Positions 25,538 through 34,389 of a DNA stretch of 64,000 nucleotides are shown piece after piece. The notes beneath the pieces are model-generated. The model saw only the letters and a list, made by a program, of their open reading frames with translations, had not been told where the DNA came from and ran no database searches. Source of the stretch: JBHIKY01 sp042139015. GTDB lineage: Bacteria > Bacillota > Bacilli > Bacillales > Marinococcaceae. The stretch is from assembly GCF_042139015.1 (NCBI RefSeq), contig NZ_JBHIKY010000010.1:1-64000 (forward strand). The letters are read 5' to 3'. A program made the translations under genes and the position numbers. Position 1 is the first letter of the stretch, and each line of letters starts with the position of its first letter.

Positions 25538-25957
25538 GAGGCTGGGACAAATGTAAATTATTTATTGCAAAATCCAGACGTTTCTATTGAAACTGTCTGG
25601 ATTGTTTGTTAAAAATGAAGTTTTCATAATTGCTCCGTCAAAACGCTTCGCTTTCCGCGGGCACGGCTCAAGCCATAGGCAGAAAGAATACTGCCTGTGG
25701 AGTCTTGAGACTCGTGCTGTTCCGCGACGCACCGGACGTGCTAGTGTCGATGTTGGCCACGTCCTGTGCGTCGTGGGATAAGCTATATATATGATTACGC
25801 CTCTACACACATAAGAGATGGTTGATTAGAGTGGAGCAAACGAGACGCCTGCGGGAAAAGCATCGGCTGAAAATCCCTCAGGCAGCGTATAGCGGCCGAG
25901 GAGGCTGAGACCAAGCCCATGGCGTTCGCATGAAGCGAAAGTCGAATGGTATTGATA
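25538..25957. repeat. Composite Bacillaceae-type dispersed repeat block
   Basis: Non-coding block with three parts. First, AATCCAGAC/GTCTGGATT hairpin arms (25571-25603) followed by a CGCTTTCCGCGGGC core; this matches 53395-53560 read on the other strand. Second, a long palindrome at 25725-25773 (GACGCACCGGACGTG against CACGTCCTGTGCGTC, one mismatch). Third, 25829-25955 with GAGTGGAGCAAACGAGAC, GCCGAGGAGGCTGAG and GAAGCGAAAGTC, like the terminal halves of repeats often seen between Bacillaceae genes. No reading frame here looks real. Confidence 0.75.
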
Positions 25958-26197
25958 AAATATCTTTTAATATTCGTAAATATTGTTGTGAAATTTACTT
26001 TTAAAATTTATTCAAGTATAAAAGGAAGTGAAAAACAAAGAATTTTCGCTGTTTGACTTGGCGAGAGAATAAGTTTTTCTTTAGTACAGACAGGGTATGG
26101 CATTGAAAGAATCAGGAAAATTCTAAATATTTATTACATTTTGACAAATGGTGATGGAGTGGAGAAAAGCATATCAATATAAATAAGGAGGGATCGT
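25958..26197. other. Intergenic AT-rich segment before the formaldehyde dehydrogenase remnant
   Basis: The 240 bases contain a ribosome site (AAGGAGGG, about 26185-26192) for the damaged gene. No convincing promoter or coding frame was found. Confidence 0.4.
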
Positions 26198-27400
26198 ATG
26201 AACAACGCAGTTGTGTACAAAGGAGCAGGGAAGGTGGAAGTAGAAGACATTAGTTACCCGGAACTTATTTTAAGAGACGGACCAGGGGTTCCTGCATCGA
26301 ATGTGAATCGAAAGTGCGAACACGGCGTGATCCTTAAAGTAGTGACCACAAACATTTGCGGCAGCGATCAGCATATGGTAAGAGGGAGGACCACGGCTCC
26401 TGATAGTGCTGGGACATGAAATCACAGGAGAAGTAATTGAATGCGGCAGAGACGTTGAATTTATACAAAAAGGGGATATTGTATCTGTTCCTTTTAATAT
26501 AGCCTGCGGCCGCTGTCAAATGTGCCGGGAAAGGAAGACGCATATTTGTGAAACTGTAAATCCGGAACGTCCGGGTGCAGCCTACGGCTATGTTGATATG
26601 GGAGGCTGGGTAGGAGGACAGTCAGAGTATGTGATGGTCCCATATGCTGACTTTCAATTATTGAAATTTCCGGATAAAGATCTTGCTATGGAAAAAATTC
26701 TCGATTTGACGATGCTTTCAGATATTTTCCCTACCGGATTTCATGGAGCTTATACCGCGGGTGTGCAGACTGGCTCCACCGTTTATGTCGCGGGGGCCGG
26801 CCCAGTAGGCCTTGCGGCAGCTCATTCAGCTCAGTTGCTTGGAGCGTCCACAGTTATTGTAGGTGATTTGAATGAAGAAAGATTGCAGCAGGCTGAAAGC
26901 TTTGGCTGTGAAACGGTTAACGTAAAACAACATGATAATCTGGGCGAGCAGATCGACCAAATCTTGGGAGAGCCTGTGGTAGACAGTGCCGTCGATGCAG
27001 TTGGATTTGAAGCATCAGGGCACGGCGAAGGCGCGGGAGAAGCGCCAGCCACCGTGTTAAACACAATTATGGATGTAACTAAAGCAGGAGGCAGGCTGGG
27101 TATCCCCGGGTTATACGTAACAGAAGACCCTGGAGCAGTAGAAGAAGAAGCAAAAGTAGTTCATTAAAAATTCGATTTGGTTTAGGTTGGGCAAAGGCCC
27201 ATACATTCGTAACCGGTCAAACCCCTGCTATGCAGTATAATCTCGGTTTAATGAAATCAATATTATCCGGGAAAGCCCAAATTGCAAAAGCTGTTAATGC
27301 CACCTTAATTTCTTTGGAGGAAGCTCCAAATGGATATCAGGATTTTGATAAAGGAGCTGCCAAGAAATTTGTGATCGATCCGCACAGTTCTGTGCGCTGA
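26198..27400 (+). pseudogene. fdhA: Glutathione-independent formaldehyde dehydrogenase, two frameshifts
   Basis: A zinc-dependent, NAD-linked medium-chain dehydrogenase that in intact form oxidises formaldehyde without glutathione. Three frame segments must be joined. 26198 to about 26400 encodes VVTTNICGSDQHMVRGRTTAP with the catalytic-zinc Cys. About 26406-27164 encodes LGHEITGEVIE, the structural-zinc cluster CGRCQMCRERKTHIC and the NAD fold VAGAGPVGLAAAHSA. From 27164, back in the first frame, comes IRFGLGWAKAHTF to AKKFVIDPHSSVR. The first break removes several bases of the AP-to-LGHE junction; the second shifts near 27160. The middle segment alone lacks the N-terminal zinc site, so no active enzyme is expected. 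Confidence 0.88.
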
Positions 27401-27716
27401 CACAAAAAATGTAATCGTTAGTCTCAAAAGCCCTCTAATAATCATGAGCTGGGATCTTTTAGATCCCGGCTCATTTTCTATGTATTATAAAATTCCAGCT
27501 TTCACAAAATTAATTGGCAAAGTATTAAGCTTTTTTCTGATATTCCCTTTTCAAGTTTTCCTAACAGTATATGTAATGAGTCTTTTGAACTGTATTTGAC
27601 TTATTGTTTTCAAACTTTTTTCATATATAACTAGATTTTTGACCTATTATTCGGTAAAATTTTTAGTATATATTACATATTATTAACAATAATTCCACTA
27701 TTGCAAGGAGGAGACT
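27401..27716. other. Intergenic region with terminator and AT-rich leader
   Basis: Contains the terminator at 27444-27478 and then about 230 AT-rich bases before the SLH gene. Several TATTAT/TATATT-like boxes exist, but no single promoter is convincing by eye. Confidence 0.45.
27444..27478 (+). terminator. Rho-independent terminator after fdhA remnant
   Basis: ATGAGCTGGGATC and GATCCCGGCTCAT arms with a 5-base loop and TTTTCT. It is still intact although the gene before it is decayed. Confidence 0.8.
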
Positions 27717-28838
27717 GTGAAAAAAATACCACTAATCTGTATAGCTGCTCTGTTACTAATAACGGCCCCCAACATTGGATATGCTGAGAATGAAGATGAT
27801 TACAGCGGGGACGAACGGGTAAATCGGACTTCATTTATTGATGTTCCCGGGGACTATTGGAGTGCAGACTCCATTGAATTAATGAGGACAAAAGAAATAT
27901 TTAATGGATATGATGACGGGACATTTAAACCATTAAACGATGTTACTTGGATGCAGACGATTATTACTGCAGTCCGGATGCTGGATTTGGAAGATAGAGC
28001 ATTCGCAGTAGATCCATCTGTAAGTATCAATATGCCGGGTGCTGGCAGCTACTTTTACAGTGACAGAAATGACTGGGCTAAAGGATATGTTGCCGTCGCA
28101 CTCGAAGAAGGAATAGTCAAAGAAAATGAATACGTTGGTGGAAATGCTTCTGCTGAACGTATGTGGGTGACAAAGGTACTGGTCCGGGCTTTAAACCTGG
28201 AGAGAGAGGCACTTTCAACCAATGAAAGCACCACTTTTACAGATGATTCAGAAATTATTGAGGAGGAGCGCGGATATGCAGCTGTTGCGAATAAGTATGG
28301 AATCGTCACCGGTAAAAAAGACGGGAGTTTTCAGCCTGATGCTCATATTACAAGAGCTCAGATGGCTACTGTTATGGATCGTGCCCATCAAAAGTATACT
28401 GAATGGAATGATCCAGAAAATGCCTTCACAACAAATATCTTATCAAAAGATGCGGGAGCACTCGTCGATAAAGTTATTAAAACAGGTGAAAGCTATCAGG
28501 GGGCTCCTTATTTATTTGGTGCAGACCCTGGGCAAACGGAAGAATTCGATTGTTCTTCTTTTACAAAACGTATATTTGAAGAACATGGCATTGAACTGCC
28601 GAGAGTTTCCAGAAACCAGATAGAGGCCGGTCTGCCGGTTCCTGAACTGTACTTAACAAGGGGAGATCTGGTATTTTTTGATACAGATGTTGACGGTATT
28701 ATTAATCATGTCGCGATATATATTAATGAAAATTCATTATTACATGCCACGAGAACACTTGGCGTAAACTATACTGAATATACCTCATATTGGAGAAATG
28801 CTTTTGTTGGAGCAGTCCGTGTCGTTGAAGATGAATAA
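27717..28838 (+). CDS. Secreted SLH-domain NlpC/P60 peptidoglycan hydrolase
   Basis: A 373-residue exported cell-wall enzyme. A signal peptide (about 23 residues) is followed by three S-layer-homology domains (about 38-88, 105-160 and 172-224; FIDVPGDYWSADSIELM, GYDDGTFKPL, GSFQPDAHITRAQMATVM), which bind secondary wall polymer. A C-terminal NlpC/P60 domain (about 245-370) has Cys279 in FDCSSF, His331 in INHVAIY and His343 in LLHATR as the catalytic set. It would cut peptide bonds in the wall while attached through the SLH modules. GTG start with GCAAGGAGGAG. Single gene. Confidence 0.92.
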   Translation: MKKIPLICIAALLLITAPNIGYAENEDDYSGDERVNRTSFIDVPGDYWSADSIELMRTKEIFNGYDDGTFKPLNDVTWMQTIITAVRMLDLEDRAFAVDPSVSINMPGAGSYFYSDRNDWAKGYVAVALEEGIVKENEYVGGNASAERMWVTKVLVRALNLEREALSTNESTTFTDDSEIIEEERGYAAVANKYGIVTGKKDGSFQPDAHITRAQMATVMDRAHQKYTEWNDPENAFTTNILSKDAGALVDKVIKTGESYQGAPYLFGADPGQTEEFDCSSFTKRIFEEHGIELPRVSRNQIEAGLPVPELYLTRGDLVFFDTDVDGIINHVAIYINENSLLHATRTLGVNYTEYTSYWRNAFVGAVRVVEDE

Positions 28839-28895
28839 ATAGTTTAAAGTTTCATAAATCGGCTATTATAAAAGTAAAGAAGGGAGTGGTCAGCA

Positions 28896-29237
28896 TTGAA
28901 AAATGTACAGGCTTATTTCTTTACAGAAAATGATGCGGAAAGTGCAAAGATAAAATTACAGTCTTTGAGAGTAGAAGATATGCTCATCGACAGCATACCG
29001 GAAGAAGCTGACAGAACTATTCTTGTTCCAATCCAGTCCTCAGGATCAGGTTCTTCCGGGGCGGGCCCGATTCCAGCCCCGGTAAATGTTGACAGCGGGG
29101 AGAAAGAATCATTATTTAAAGTCTCATCCGAAAGCCGCGATTTAAATTACATTCTTCAATTTAATGTTCATGAGGAAGACTATTCAGCAGTGATGGACGT
29201 GCTGAGAGAGAAAAATGCACATTTGGAAAGGTCTTAA
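28896..29237 (+). CDS. Hypothetical protein, 113 aa
   Basis: Unrecognised soluble protein. Two beta-alpha-like halves (KNVQAYFFTENDAESAKIKL and NYILQFNVHEEDYSAVMDVL) are joined by a flexible Gly/Ser/Pro stretch (GSGSSGAGPIPAPV), which suggests a small ferredoxin-like fold with an inserted linker, such as a general-stress or binding protein. TTG start after AAGGGAGTGG. It ends before a convergent cupin gene with a shared terminator. Confidence 0.62.
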   Translation: MKNVQAYFFTENDAESAKIKLQSLRVEDMLIDSIPEEADRTILVPIQSSGSGSSGAGPIPAPVNVDSGEKESLFKVSSESRDLNYILQFNVHEEDYSAVMDVLREKNAHLERS

Positions 29238-29316
29238 TAAGTCTGTTACAACAACCAAAGTGAAGGAGGCAATCCCTATTGGAAGGATTTGCCGCTTCAT
29301 AAAGTATCTTGCAAAT

Positions 29317-29358
29317 CGCTTCCGACTATCACTTATTGATAATCGGAAGTGTTTTTTT
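29317..29358. terminator. Rho-independent terminator between convergent genes
   Basis: CTTCCGACTATCA and TGATAATCGGAAG arms with a 5-base loop, followed by seven T on the plus strand. It terminates the 28896 gene and overlaps the stop of the cupin gene. Confidence 0.8.
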
Positions 29359-29872
29359 AAACTTCAGAACCGTTATGTCCCACCTTCCATAGTTTAGTCA
29401 ATGGCCCTTCTCTTCCAAAAACAGGGTCAGCATCAGGTAAAGAAACCTCGGTAATATCTTGTATTTCTTTTTCACTATAAGCTGTTTTCATGTTATAATC
29501 CGCTCCTCCGGGATAGGCCCCAATCACTTGAAAATTAAAACTCTCGTCCATTTTTTTGTGCCCTGTACCTGCCGGCAAAACAATTACATCACCCGCAGCA
29601 ACATCAAAGGTAGTTCCTTTCTTTCCTCCAATTTTAATTTTAGCCTCTCCGTTGGCAACTCCCAGAACTTCATGAGCATTACTATGAAAATGATGGTAGT
29701 CTAAAACACTTCCCCGCCAGCTGTTCTTCCAATAGTGCTTATGAAATATGGCTTCACACTCTGCAGGGTCTTCTTTGAAAGCACCTCTATAAAATAATAC
29801 CGGTAAATGCTCGTTATTAGGCATATCCTGTTCCTTTTTAAATAAAAACGATAAGACATTTTCTTTTTTCAA
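29357..29872 (-). CDS. Cupin-domain protein, YjlB type
   Basis: A 171-residue single-domain cupin resembling B. subtilis YjlB. The metal-site motif 1 is HHFHSNAHEVLGVANGEA and motif 2 is AAGDVIVLPAGTGHKKM; together they provide several His and a Glu for a metal. No signal peptide. The activity of YjlB proteins is not known; many cupins are isomerases or dioxygenases. Single gene, convergent with the 28896 gene. Confidence 0.82.
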   Translation of the reverse strand: MKKENVLSFLFKKEQDMPNNEHLPVLFYRGAFKEDPAECEAIFHKHYWKNSWRGSVLDYHHFHSNAHEVLGVANGEAKIKIGGKKGTTFDVAAGDVIVLPAGTGHKKMDESFNFQVIGAYPGGADYNMKTAYSEKEIQDITEVSLPDADPVFGREGPLTKLWKVGHNGSEV

Positions 29873-30203
29873 TACTTTCCCCTCCTATTAATATTATGGG
29901 TGGACTATTTGATGTGCTCTCTGTTTCTGTTTCTAAGCATCATTCACAAAGAGACTCTATTCCTTCACTTCCAGTGAATATTTAGTCACTTTGAGAAATA
30001 TGATTTAGATATTCCATGAGTCTATTATTTAATATCCTGTGCAAATAAGAATTAAACGCATAAGATATAGAGCTACAATAAGATAATAAAAGCAATAAAT
30101 TTTTCTTGCTTTCCATAAAAAACGGTATTAACATAGATAAGAGTGAGGAAATAAGAGTATATTAACGTATTATAAACCTCATACGATCAGAGGAGGGATA
30201 TAC
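29873..30203. other. Intergenic region with one short inverted repeat
   Basis: The 331 bases hold TTCACT-TCC-AGTGAA at 29964-29978, between two divergent genes, which could be an operator. Upstream of the hydrolase gene is AT-rich sequence with no clear promoter. No coding frame. Confidence 0.45.
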
Positions 30204-31082
30204 ATGAAATATCGTGTATCTGCAGTGCAATACCACCTTCATTCCATTCCAAACTTTGAATCATTTGCTGCTCAGGTAACAAATTATGTAAAAACCGCAG
30301 CAGAATATGAAGCGGACTTTATATTATTTCCCGAATTGTTTACGACCCAGCTGCTCAGTATCCCCAGAGAAGACGGCAGCAGAATATCCATAGAGGATTT
30401 AGATGATTACACGGAACGTTATTGTAATTTGTTTCAATCTCTTGCTATTGAAACAGGGGCTCATATAATAGGCGGAACTCATATTACTAAGAAAAATGAG
30501 AAACTATATAATATTGCCTACCTATTTTACCCTGATGGGCGTATAGCAGAACAAGCAAAGCTTCATATAACACCTACAGAAAAAGAAGAATGGAACATTA
30601 CTCCTGGAGAATCACTTCAAGTGTTTGACACCGAGAAGGGGAAAATTGCACTGCTGACGTGCTATGATGTTGAATTTCCAGAGGTTGTTCGAATGGTTCG
30701 GGGGCTTGGCGCAGATGTATTGTTTTGTCCTTCTTGTACAGATGACCAGCATGGTTATTATAGGGTTCGCTATACGGCTCATGCAAGAACGATAGAAAAT
30801 CAACTTTACGTTGTGACCACTGGTACAGTGGGCTCGCTTCCGACTGTTGATTTTATGAGAGCAAACTATGGGCAGGCTGCAATTATTACACCAAATGATA
30901 TTCCATTTCCACAGCATGGTCTTTTAATGGAAGGGGAGCGTAATGGAGATATGATCATTACAGCTGATCTTGACCTTGAATTACTGTATAATGTAAGGGA
31001 AAAAGGATCGGTCACGACTTGGCGCGACCGCCGGTTTGATCTATATCCGGATGTCGGTGGTCAAATCGTAATGATCGATTAA
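30204..31082 (+). CDS. Carbon-nitrogen hydrolase (nitrilase superfamily)
   Basis: A 292-residue amidase of the nitrilase superfamily, which hydrolyses non-peptide C-N bonds. The triad is clear: Glu44 in FPELF, Lys119 in QAKLHITPTEKEEW and Cys153 in LTCYDVEFPE. It resembles the hydrolase half of B. subtilis YhcX, where an acetyltransferase is fused in the same chain; here the acetyltransferase is the next, separate gene, 17 bases downstream. GAGGAGGG precedes the ATG. Substrate unknown. Confidence 0.9.
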   Translation: MKYRVSAVQYHLHSIPNFESFAAQVTNYVKTAAEYEADFILFPELFTTQLLSIPREDGSRISIEDLDDYTERYCNLFQSLAIETGAHIIGGTHITKKNEKLYNIAYLFYPDGRIAEQAKLHITPTEKEEWNITPGESLQVFDTEKGKIALLTCYDVEFPEVVRMVRGLGADVLFCPSCTDDQHGYYRVRYTAHARTIENQLYVVTTGTVGSLPTVDFMRANYGQAAIITPNDIPFPQHGLLMEGERNGDMIITADLDLELLYNVREKGSVTTWRDRRFDLYPDVGGQIVMID

Positions 31083-31099
31083 CAGGAGGCCATAGTAAC

Positions 31100-31765
31100 A
31101 TGGCATATCACAATCAATTTTTTATGAAGAATGAGAATAAGTATTTTCCAGTATCGATCCGAAATTATACGAAAAATGATTTTAATGAATTGATTGAAAT
31201 TCAAAGAGAAAGCTTCCCGCCGCCATTTTCACCAGAACTGCTCTGGGATAAAGATCAGCTCTCAAATCATGTCACCTTCTTTCCTGACGGAGCGTTATGT
31301 GCTGAGATCGAAGGCACGCTTGCTGGCTCAATGACGGCTCTTATTGTTCAATTAGACACAGCGGATGTTGAGCATTCCTGGGAAGAAATGACAGATGATG
31401 GATTTATCCGTAATCATGATCCAAATGGTAATACGCTGTATATAGTAGATATTTGTATTAGACCATCTTTTAGAAATTGGGATCTTGGTAAAAAAATGAT
31501 GCAGGCAATGTACGAGATAGTCGTGCATCATCAGCTCGATCAATTAATTGGAGGCGGCCGGCTGCCAGGATATCATAAAGTCGCTGAAAAAATGACACCG
31601 GATGAATATGTCAGGCAGGTTCTGCAGGGTGAATTAAAAGACCCAGTTTTATCGTTTTTACTAAGCTGTGGAAGAACACCGATCGGCATTGCGAAAAATT
31701 ATATAGAAGACGAAGAATCGCACAATTATGCGGCAATTACTCGATGGAAAAATCCTTTTAAATAA
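31100..31765 (+). CDS. GNAT-family N-acetyltransferase
   Basis: A 221-residue acyl-CoA-dependent acetyltransferase. The fold can be followed from VSIRNYTKNDFNELIEIQRESFPPP through LAGSMTALIVQL and the acetyl-CoA pyrophosphate region (VDICIRPSFRNWDLGKKMMQAM, where the usual R/QxxGxG/A reads RNWDLGKK). It is directly linked to the carbon-nitrogen hydrolase gene, matching the domain pair of the YhcX-type fusion but in opposite order. The two proteins probably act on the same amide or amine metabolite. Confidence 0.87.
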   Translation: MAYHNQFFMKNENKYFPVSIRNYTKNDFNELIEIQRESFPPPFSPELLWDKDQLSNHVTFFPDGALCAEIEGTLAGSMTALIVQLDTADVEHSWEEMTDDGFIRNHDPNGNTLYIVDICIRPSFRNWDLGKKMMQAMYEIVVHHQLDQLIGGGRLPGYHKVAEKMTPDEYVRQVLQGELKDPVLSFLLSCGRTPIGIAKNYIEDEESHNYAAITRWKNPFK

Positions 31766-31780
31766 TATATTCTCACGTCA

Positions 31781-31813
31781 GCTGCTCTCTAAATATGGGG
31801 GGCAGTTTTTATT
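31781..31813 (+). terminator. Rho-independent terminator after the GNAT gene
   Basis: CAGCTGCTCTC pairs with GGGGGGCAG using several G-T pairs, then TTTTTA. It is weaker than the others in the window. Confidence 0.55.
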
Positions 31814-31844
31814 TCCACAAATAATTTTTAGAATATTATTGAAT

Positions 31845-31858
31845 TTAAAGCGCTTACA
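31845..31858. promoter_or_regulatory. Candidate cre site upstream of the lactate permease
   Basis: TTAAAGCGCTTACA differs at one position from a good CcpA cre (TGAAAGCGCTTACA). It sits about 135 bases before the permease start, so carbon catabolite control of lactate uptake is plausible. Confidence 0.55.
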
Positions 31859-31941
31859 TAGTACTCTTTAATCATGAATAATATAATAATAGAAACTTAG
31901 TTGTTTAATAAGCAACAATAAGGAGGTGTGAACGCATCTAT

Positions 31942-31961
31942 TAATTAGATTTACCTAATTA
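31942..31961. promoter_or_regulatory. Inverted repeat TAATTAG-N6-CTAATTA in the permease leader
   Basis: Perfect 7-bp arms between an orphan AAGGAGGTG ribosome-like site (about 31919-31927) and the real start at 31994. Could be a GntR-type operator or an mRNA hairpin. Confidence 0.45.
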
Positions 31962-31993
31962 TGGATTGAAAATATGTACCGGGGGGAGAGGTT

Positions 31994-33769
31994 ATGAATA
32001 CAGGAACATTAGCAATTATTTCTTTGATACCGATAATTGTAGTAGGTATTTTTCTTGTCGGTCTTCGCTGGCCGGCAAGTAAGGCGATGCCGCTATCCTA
32101 TATTGTCGCTGTCGGGATAGCACTATTTGTATGGGGAGTACCTGGAAATACAGTGGCAGCAGCCTCAGTGAATGGGCTGGTAACAGCAGGAACCCTGCTG
32201 TTTATCATTTTTGGAGCCATTTTATTATTAAATACACTGCAGGAAAGCGGGGGGATAAAAACAATCCGACAGGGATTCACCGATATTTCCCCGGACCGGA
32301 GAGTTCAGGTCATCATCATTGCATGGCTGTTCGGTTCGTTTATTGAAGGGTCTGCAGGGTTTGGAACTCCTGCTGCAGTGGCGGTTCCGTTACTAGTAGG
32401 ACTTGGTTTTCCAGCGATGGCTGCAGTAGTAGCAGGTATGATTATTCAAAGTACTCCAGTTTCCTTTGGTGCTGTTGGAACGCCGATGCTGGTTGGTGTA
32501 CAGACCGGTCTTTCGGCAGATTCTAGTATCTCGAATGACTTTCTCGCTTTGACTACTCAGATTGCAGGGCAGGTAGCCATTCTTCATGCTGCCGCCGGCC
32601 TGTTGATTCCTTTATTCGTTGTCGCTATTATGACAAGATTCTTTGGGAAAAATAAATCCTTCTCGGAAGGACTTAAAATTTGGAAATTTGCATTGTTTGC
32701 CTCTGTCTCTATGACCATTCCATATGTAATTGTTGCAAATACGCTGGGTCCGGAGTTTCCATCATTAATTGGAGGGATTGTAGGACTGGCTATTGTCGTA
32801 ACTTCAGCGAAAAAAGGATTCTTGATGCCGAAAGAAGATGATATTTGGACTTTTGATGAGCGTTCAAATTGGGATCCAGAATGGACAGGAAGCATGGAAA
32901 TTAAAGAGGTAACGCACAGCTCAGGAAGTATGAGTATGATAAAAGCATGGTCACCTTATATCTTGATTGGGGTATTTCTAATTTTTACAAGAGTCCAGGT
33001 GTTCCCTTTTGTCGACTGGCTGCAGGCGTGGGTTATAGAATTGCCTAATATGTTCGGTTCAGACATTACAGCAAGCTTCCAGCCGCTATTTTCCCCTGGT
33101 ACTATTTTTATTGTCGTGTCCCTGATTACGTTCTTCCTGCACGGGATGAACGCGGGAAGCTATAAAAGAGCATGGGGGAAATCAGCGAAAACTATGATAG
33201 CGGCATCTACAGCACTCGTTTTTACGGTACCAATGGTGCAGGTGTTTTTAAACTCAGAGGGGGGAGGATCCGGGTATGAAAGCATGCCTGTTGAGCTCGC
33301 TAACGGAGTAGCAGCACTAACAGGAGAATTCTGGCCGATTTTCTCCACATTTATTGGAGGAGTTGGTGCTTTCATAGCCGGTAGTAATACCGTCAGCAAC
33401 ATGATGTTTTCCCTGTTTCAATATGATGTCGGTTCACAAATTGGTGTTGACCCGACCTGGGTAGTTGCACTGCAGGCAGTAGGCGGCGCAGCGGGCAATA
33501 TGATATGTGTTCACAATGTGGTAGCAGCATCTGCGGTGGTCGGCCTTGTCGGGAAAGAAGGAATTATTATACGAAAGACGATCATTCCATTTCTTTACTA
33601 TGCAACTCTATCGGGAGCCTTAGGATATTCGATAGTTTGGTTCGGTGAAAAGGGGCTCTTCAATATCGGTACATTAATTGTGGGATTGATCGCTCTGACA
33701 GCAGCTTATATTATTGCTACAAATCGTAAACGCATGGATGTTATCCAAGACACTTCTCGCTCTGCGTAG
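31994..33769 (+). CDS. L-lactate permease (LctP/LldP family)
   Basis: A 591-residue transporter with about 13-14 spans that brings lactate (possibly glycolate) in with protons. Family signatures include GSFIEGSAGFGTPAAVA, IIQSTPVSFGAVGTPMLVG and, near the C-terminus, GSNTVSNMMFSLFQ and GNMICVHNVVAASAVVGL. Length is about 30-50 residues above B. subtilis LctP owing to a longer cytoplasmic loop around residues 275-310. GGGGGGAGAGG precedes the ATG. Likely regulated through the cre-like site and the inverted repeat in its 228-bp leader. No lactate-oxidation genes are adjacent. Confidence 0.93.
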   Translation: MNTGTLAIISLIPIIVVGIFLVGLRWPASKAMPLSYIVAVGIALFVWGVPGNTVAAASVNGLVTAGTLLFIIFGAILLLNTLQESGGIKTIRQGFTDISPDRRVQVIIIAWLFGSFIEGSAGFGTPAAVAVPLLVGLGFPAMAAVVAGMIIQSTPVSFGAVGTPMLVGVQTGLSADSSISNDFLALTTQIAGQVAILHAAAGLLIPLFVVAIMTRFFGKNKSFSEGLKIWKFALFASVSMTIPYVIVANTLGPEFPSLIGGIVGLAIVVTSAKKGFLMPKEDDIWTFDERSNWDPEWTGSMEIKEVTHSSGSMSMIKAWSPYILIGVFLIFTRVQVFPFVDWLQAWVIELPNMFGSDITASFQPLFSPGTIFIVVSLITFFLHGMNAGSYKRAWGKSAKTMIAASTALVFTVPMVQVFLNSEGGGSGYESMPVELANGVAALTGEFWPIFSTFIGGVGAFIAGSNTVSNMMFSLFQYDVGSQIGVDPTWVVALQAVGGAAGNMICVHNVVAASAVVGLVGKEGIIIRKTIIPFLYYATLSGALGYSIVWFGEKGLFNIGTLIVGLIALTAAYIIATNRKRMDVIQDTSRSA

Positions 33770-33776
33770 TTATTCA

Positions 33777-33805
33777 GGACTGTCCCAACCGGGGCAGTTC
33801 TTTTT
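33777..33805 (+). terminator. Rho-independent terminator of the lactate permease gene
   Basis: GGACTGTCCC and GGGGCAGTTC arms with an AACC loop and TTTTT. Confidence 0.8.
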
Positions 33806-33829
33806 ATAACTTTACCCTCCCAAATAACA

Positions 33830-34300
33830 TTAAGAAGGAAAGACACTGATAATGTTAGCTTTGCTTTTCATTTTAAAGATGGACAAATCCTCGCAGATTA
33901 ATTTATTGCTGAATGGAGAGAGATAGACAATGACAGCTTTTTTGTCTTTTATGGCCCAAACAGCAGTGGGACAGGGAATTTTATTCTTAACATGTGTGCT
34001 GTACCCAAAAAAGGGCGAAACGTGTTCCAACTCTTCAACGGCTGGAATCCTCCAGGAAGAACCAAGTTTATGGCAATGACGCTGTGCTTCGGTATATGAA
34101 ACGATTTTGGGAATAAAGAAAAAATACATTTCTTTATCCGGAATATATACGGGAGCAGCAGCAAGGTCGGCACGGACGAACCGGCAGAAATTGCTTTCAC
34201 AATATGGAACACGATTGATACTTTGTATTTTCCATAAGAAAAATTTCCAATTTTGTCTCCATTGCGTTAATGTCTTCTCGTTTCTGTTCACATATTTCAC
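33830..34300 (-). CDS. Hypothetical protein, 156 aa, with DUF1566-like segment
   Basis: A soluble protein with the segment SYTEAQRHCHKLGSSWRIPA, then VEELEHV, which is like the core of DUF1566/Lcl C-terminal or formylglycine-enzyme-like domains (A-x2-C-x2-LG...WR-x-P-x3-EL). The N-terminal third is basic and aromatic and has two Cys (YCESNFCRF). No signal peptide. The start is firmly set by AAGGAGGTGAA. It follows the 34390 gene on the same strand with a 90-bp gap. The domain assignment is weak. Confidence 0.6.
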   Translation of the reverse strand: MKYVNRNEKTLTQWRQNWKFFLWKIQSINRVPYCESNFCRFVRADLAAAPVYIPDKEMYFFFIPKIVSYTEAQRHCHKLGSSWRIPAVEELEHVSPFFGYSTHVKNKIPCPTAVWAIKDKKAVIVYLSPFSNKLICEDLSIFKMKSKANIISVFPS

Positions 34301-34389
34301 CTCCTTCTTTATGATATGTCCATCATAAAAAAGGGGGCAGGCGAAGTGAGAAAAATTAGAAATAAAAATTACTTATGCTCCAATCTGAA

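Noticed and set aside
25587..25781. Two overlapping ORFs in the 25.6 kb repeat block
   Set aside because: They follow the repeat palindromes, have no ribosome site and no recognisable protein features.
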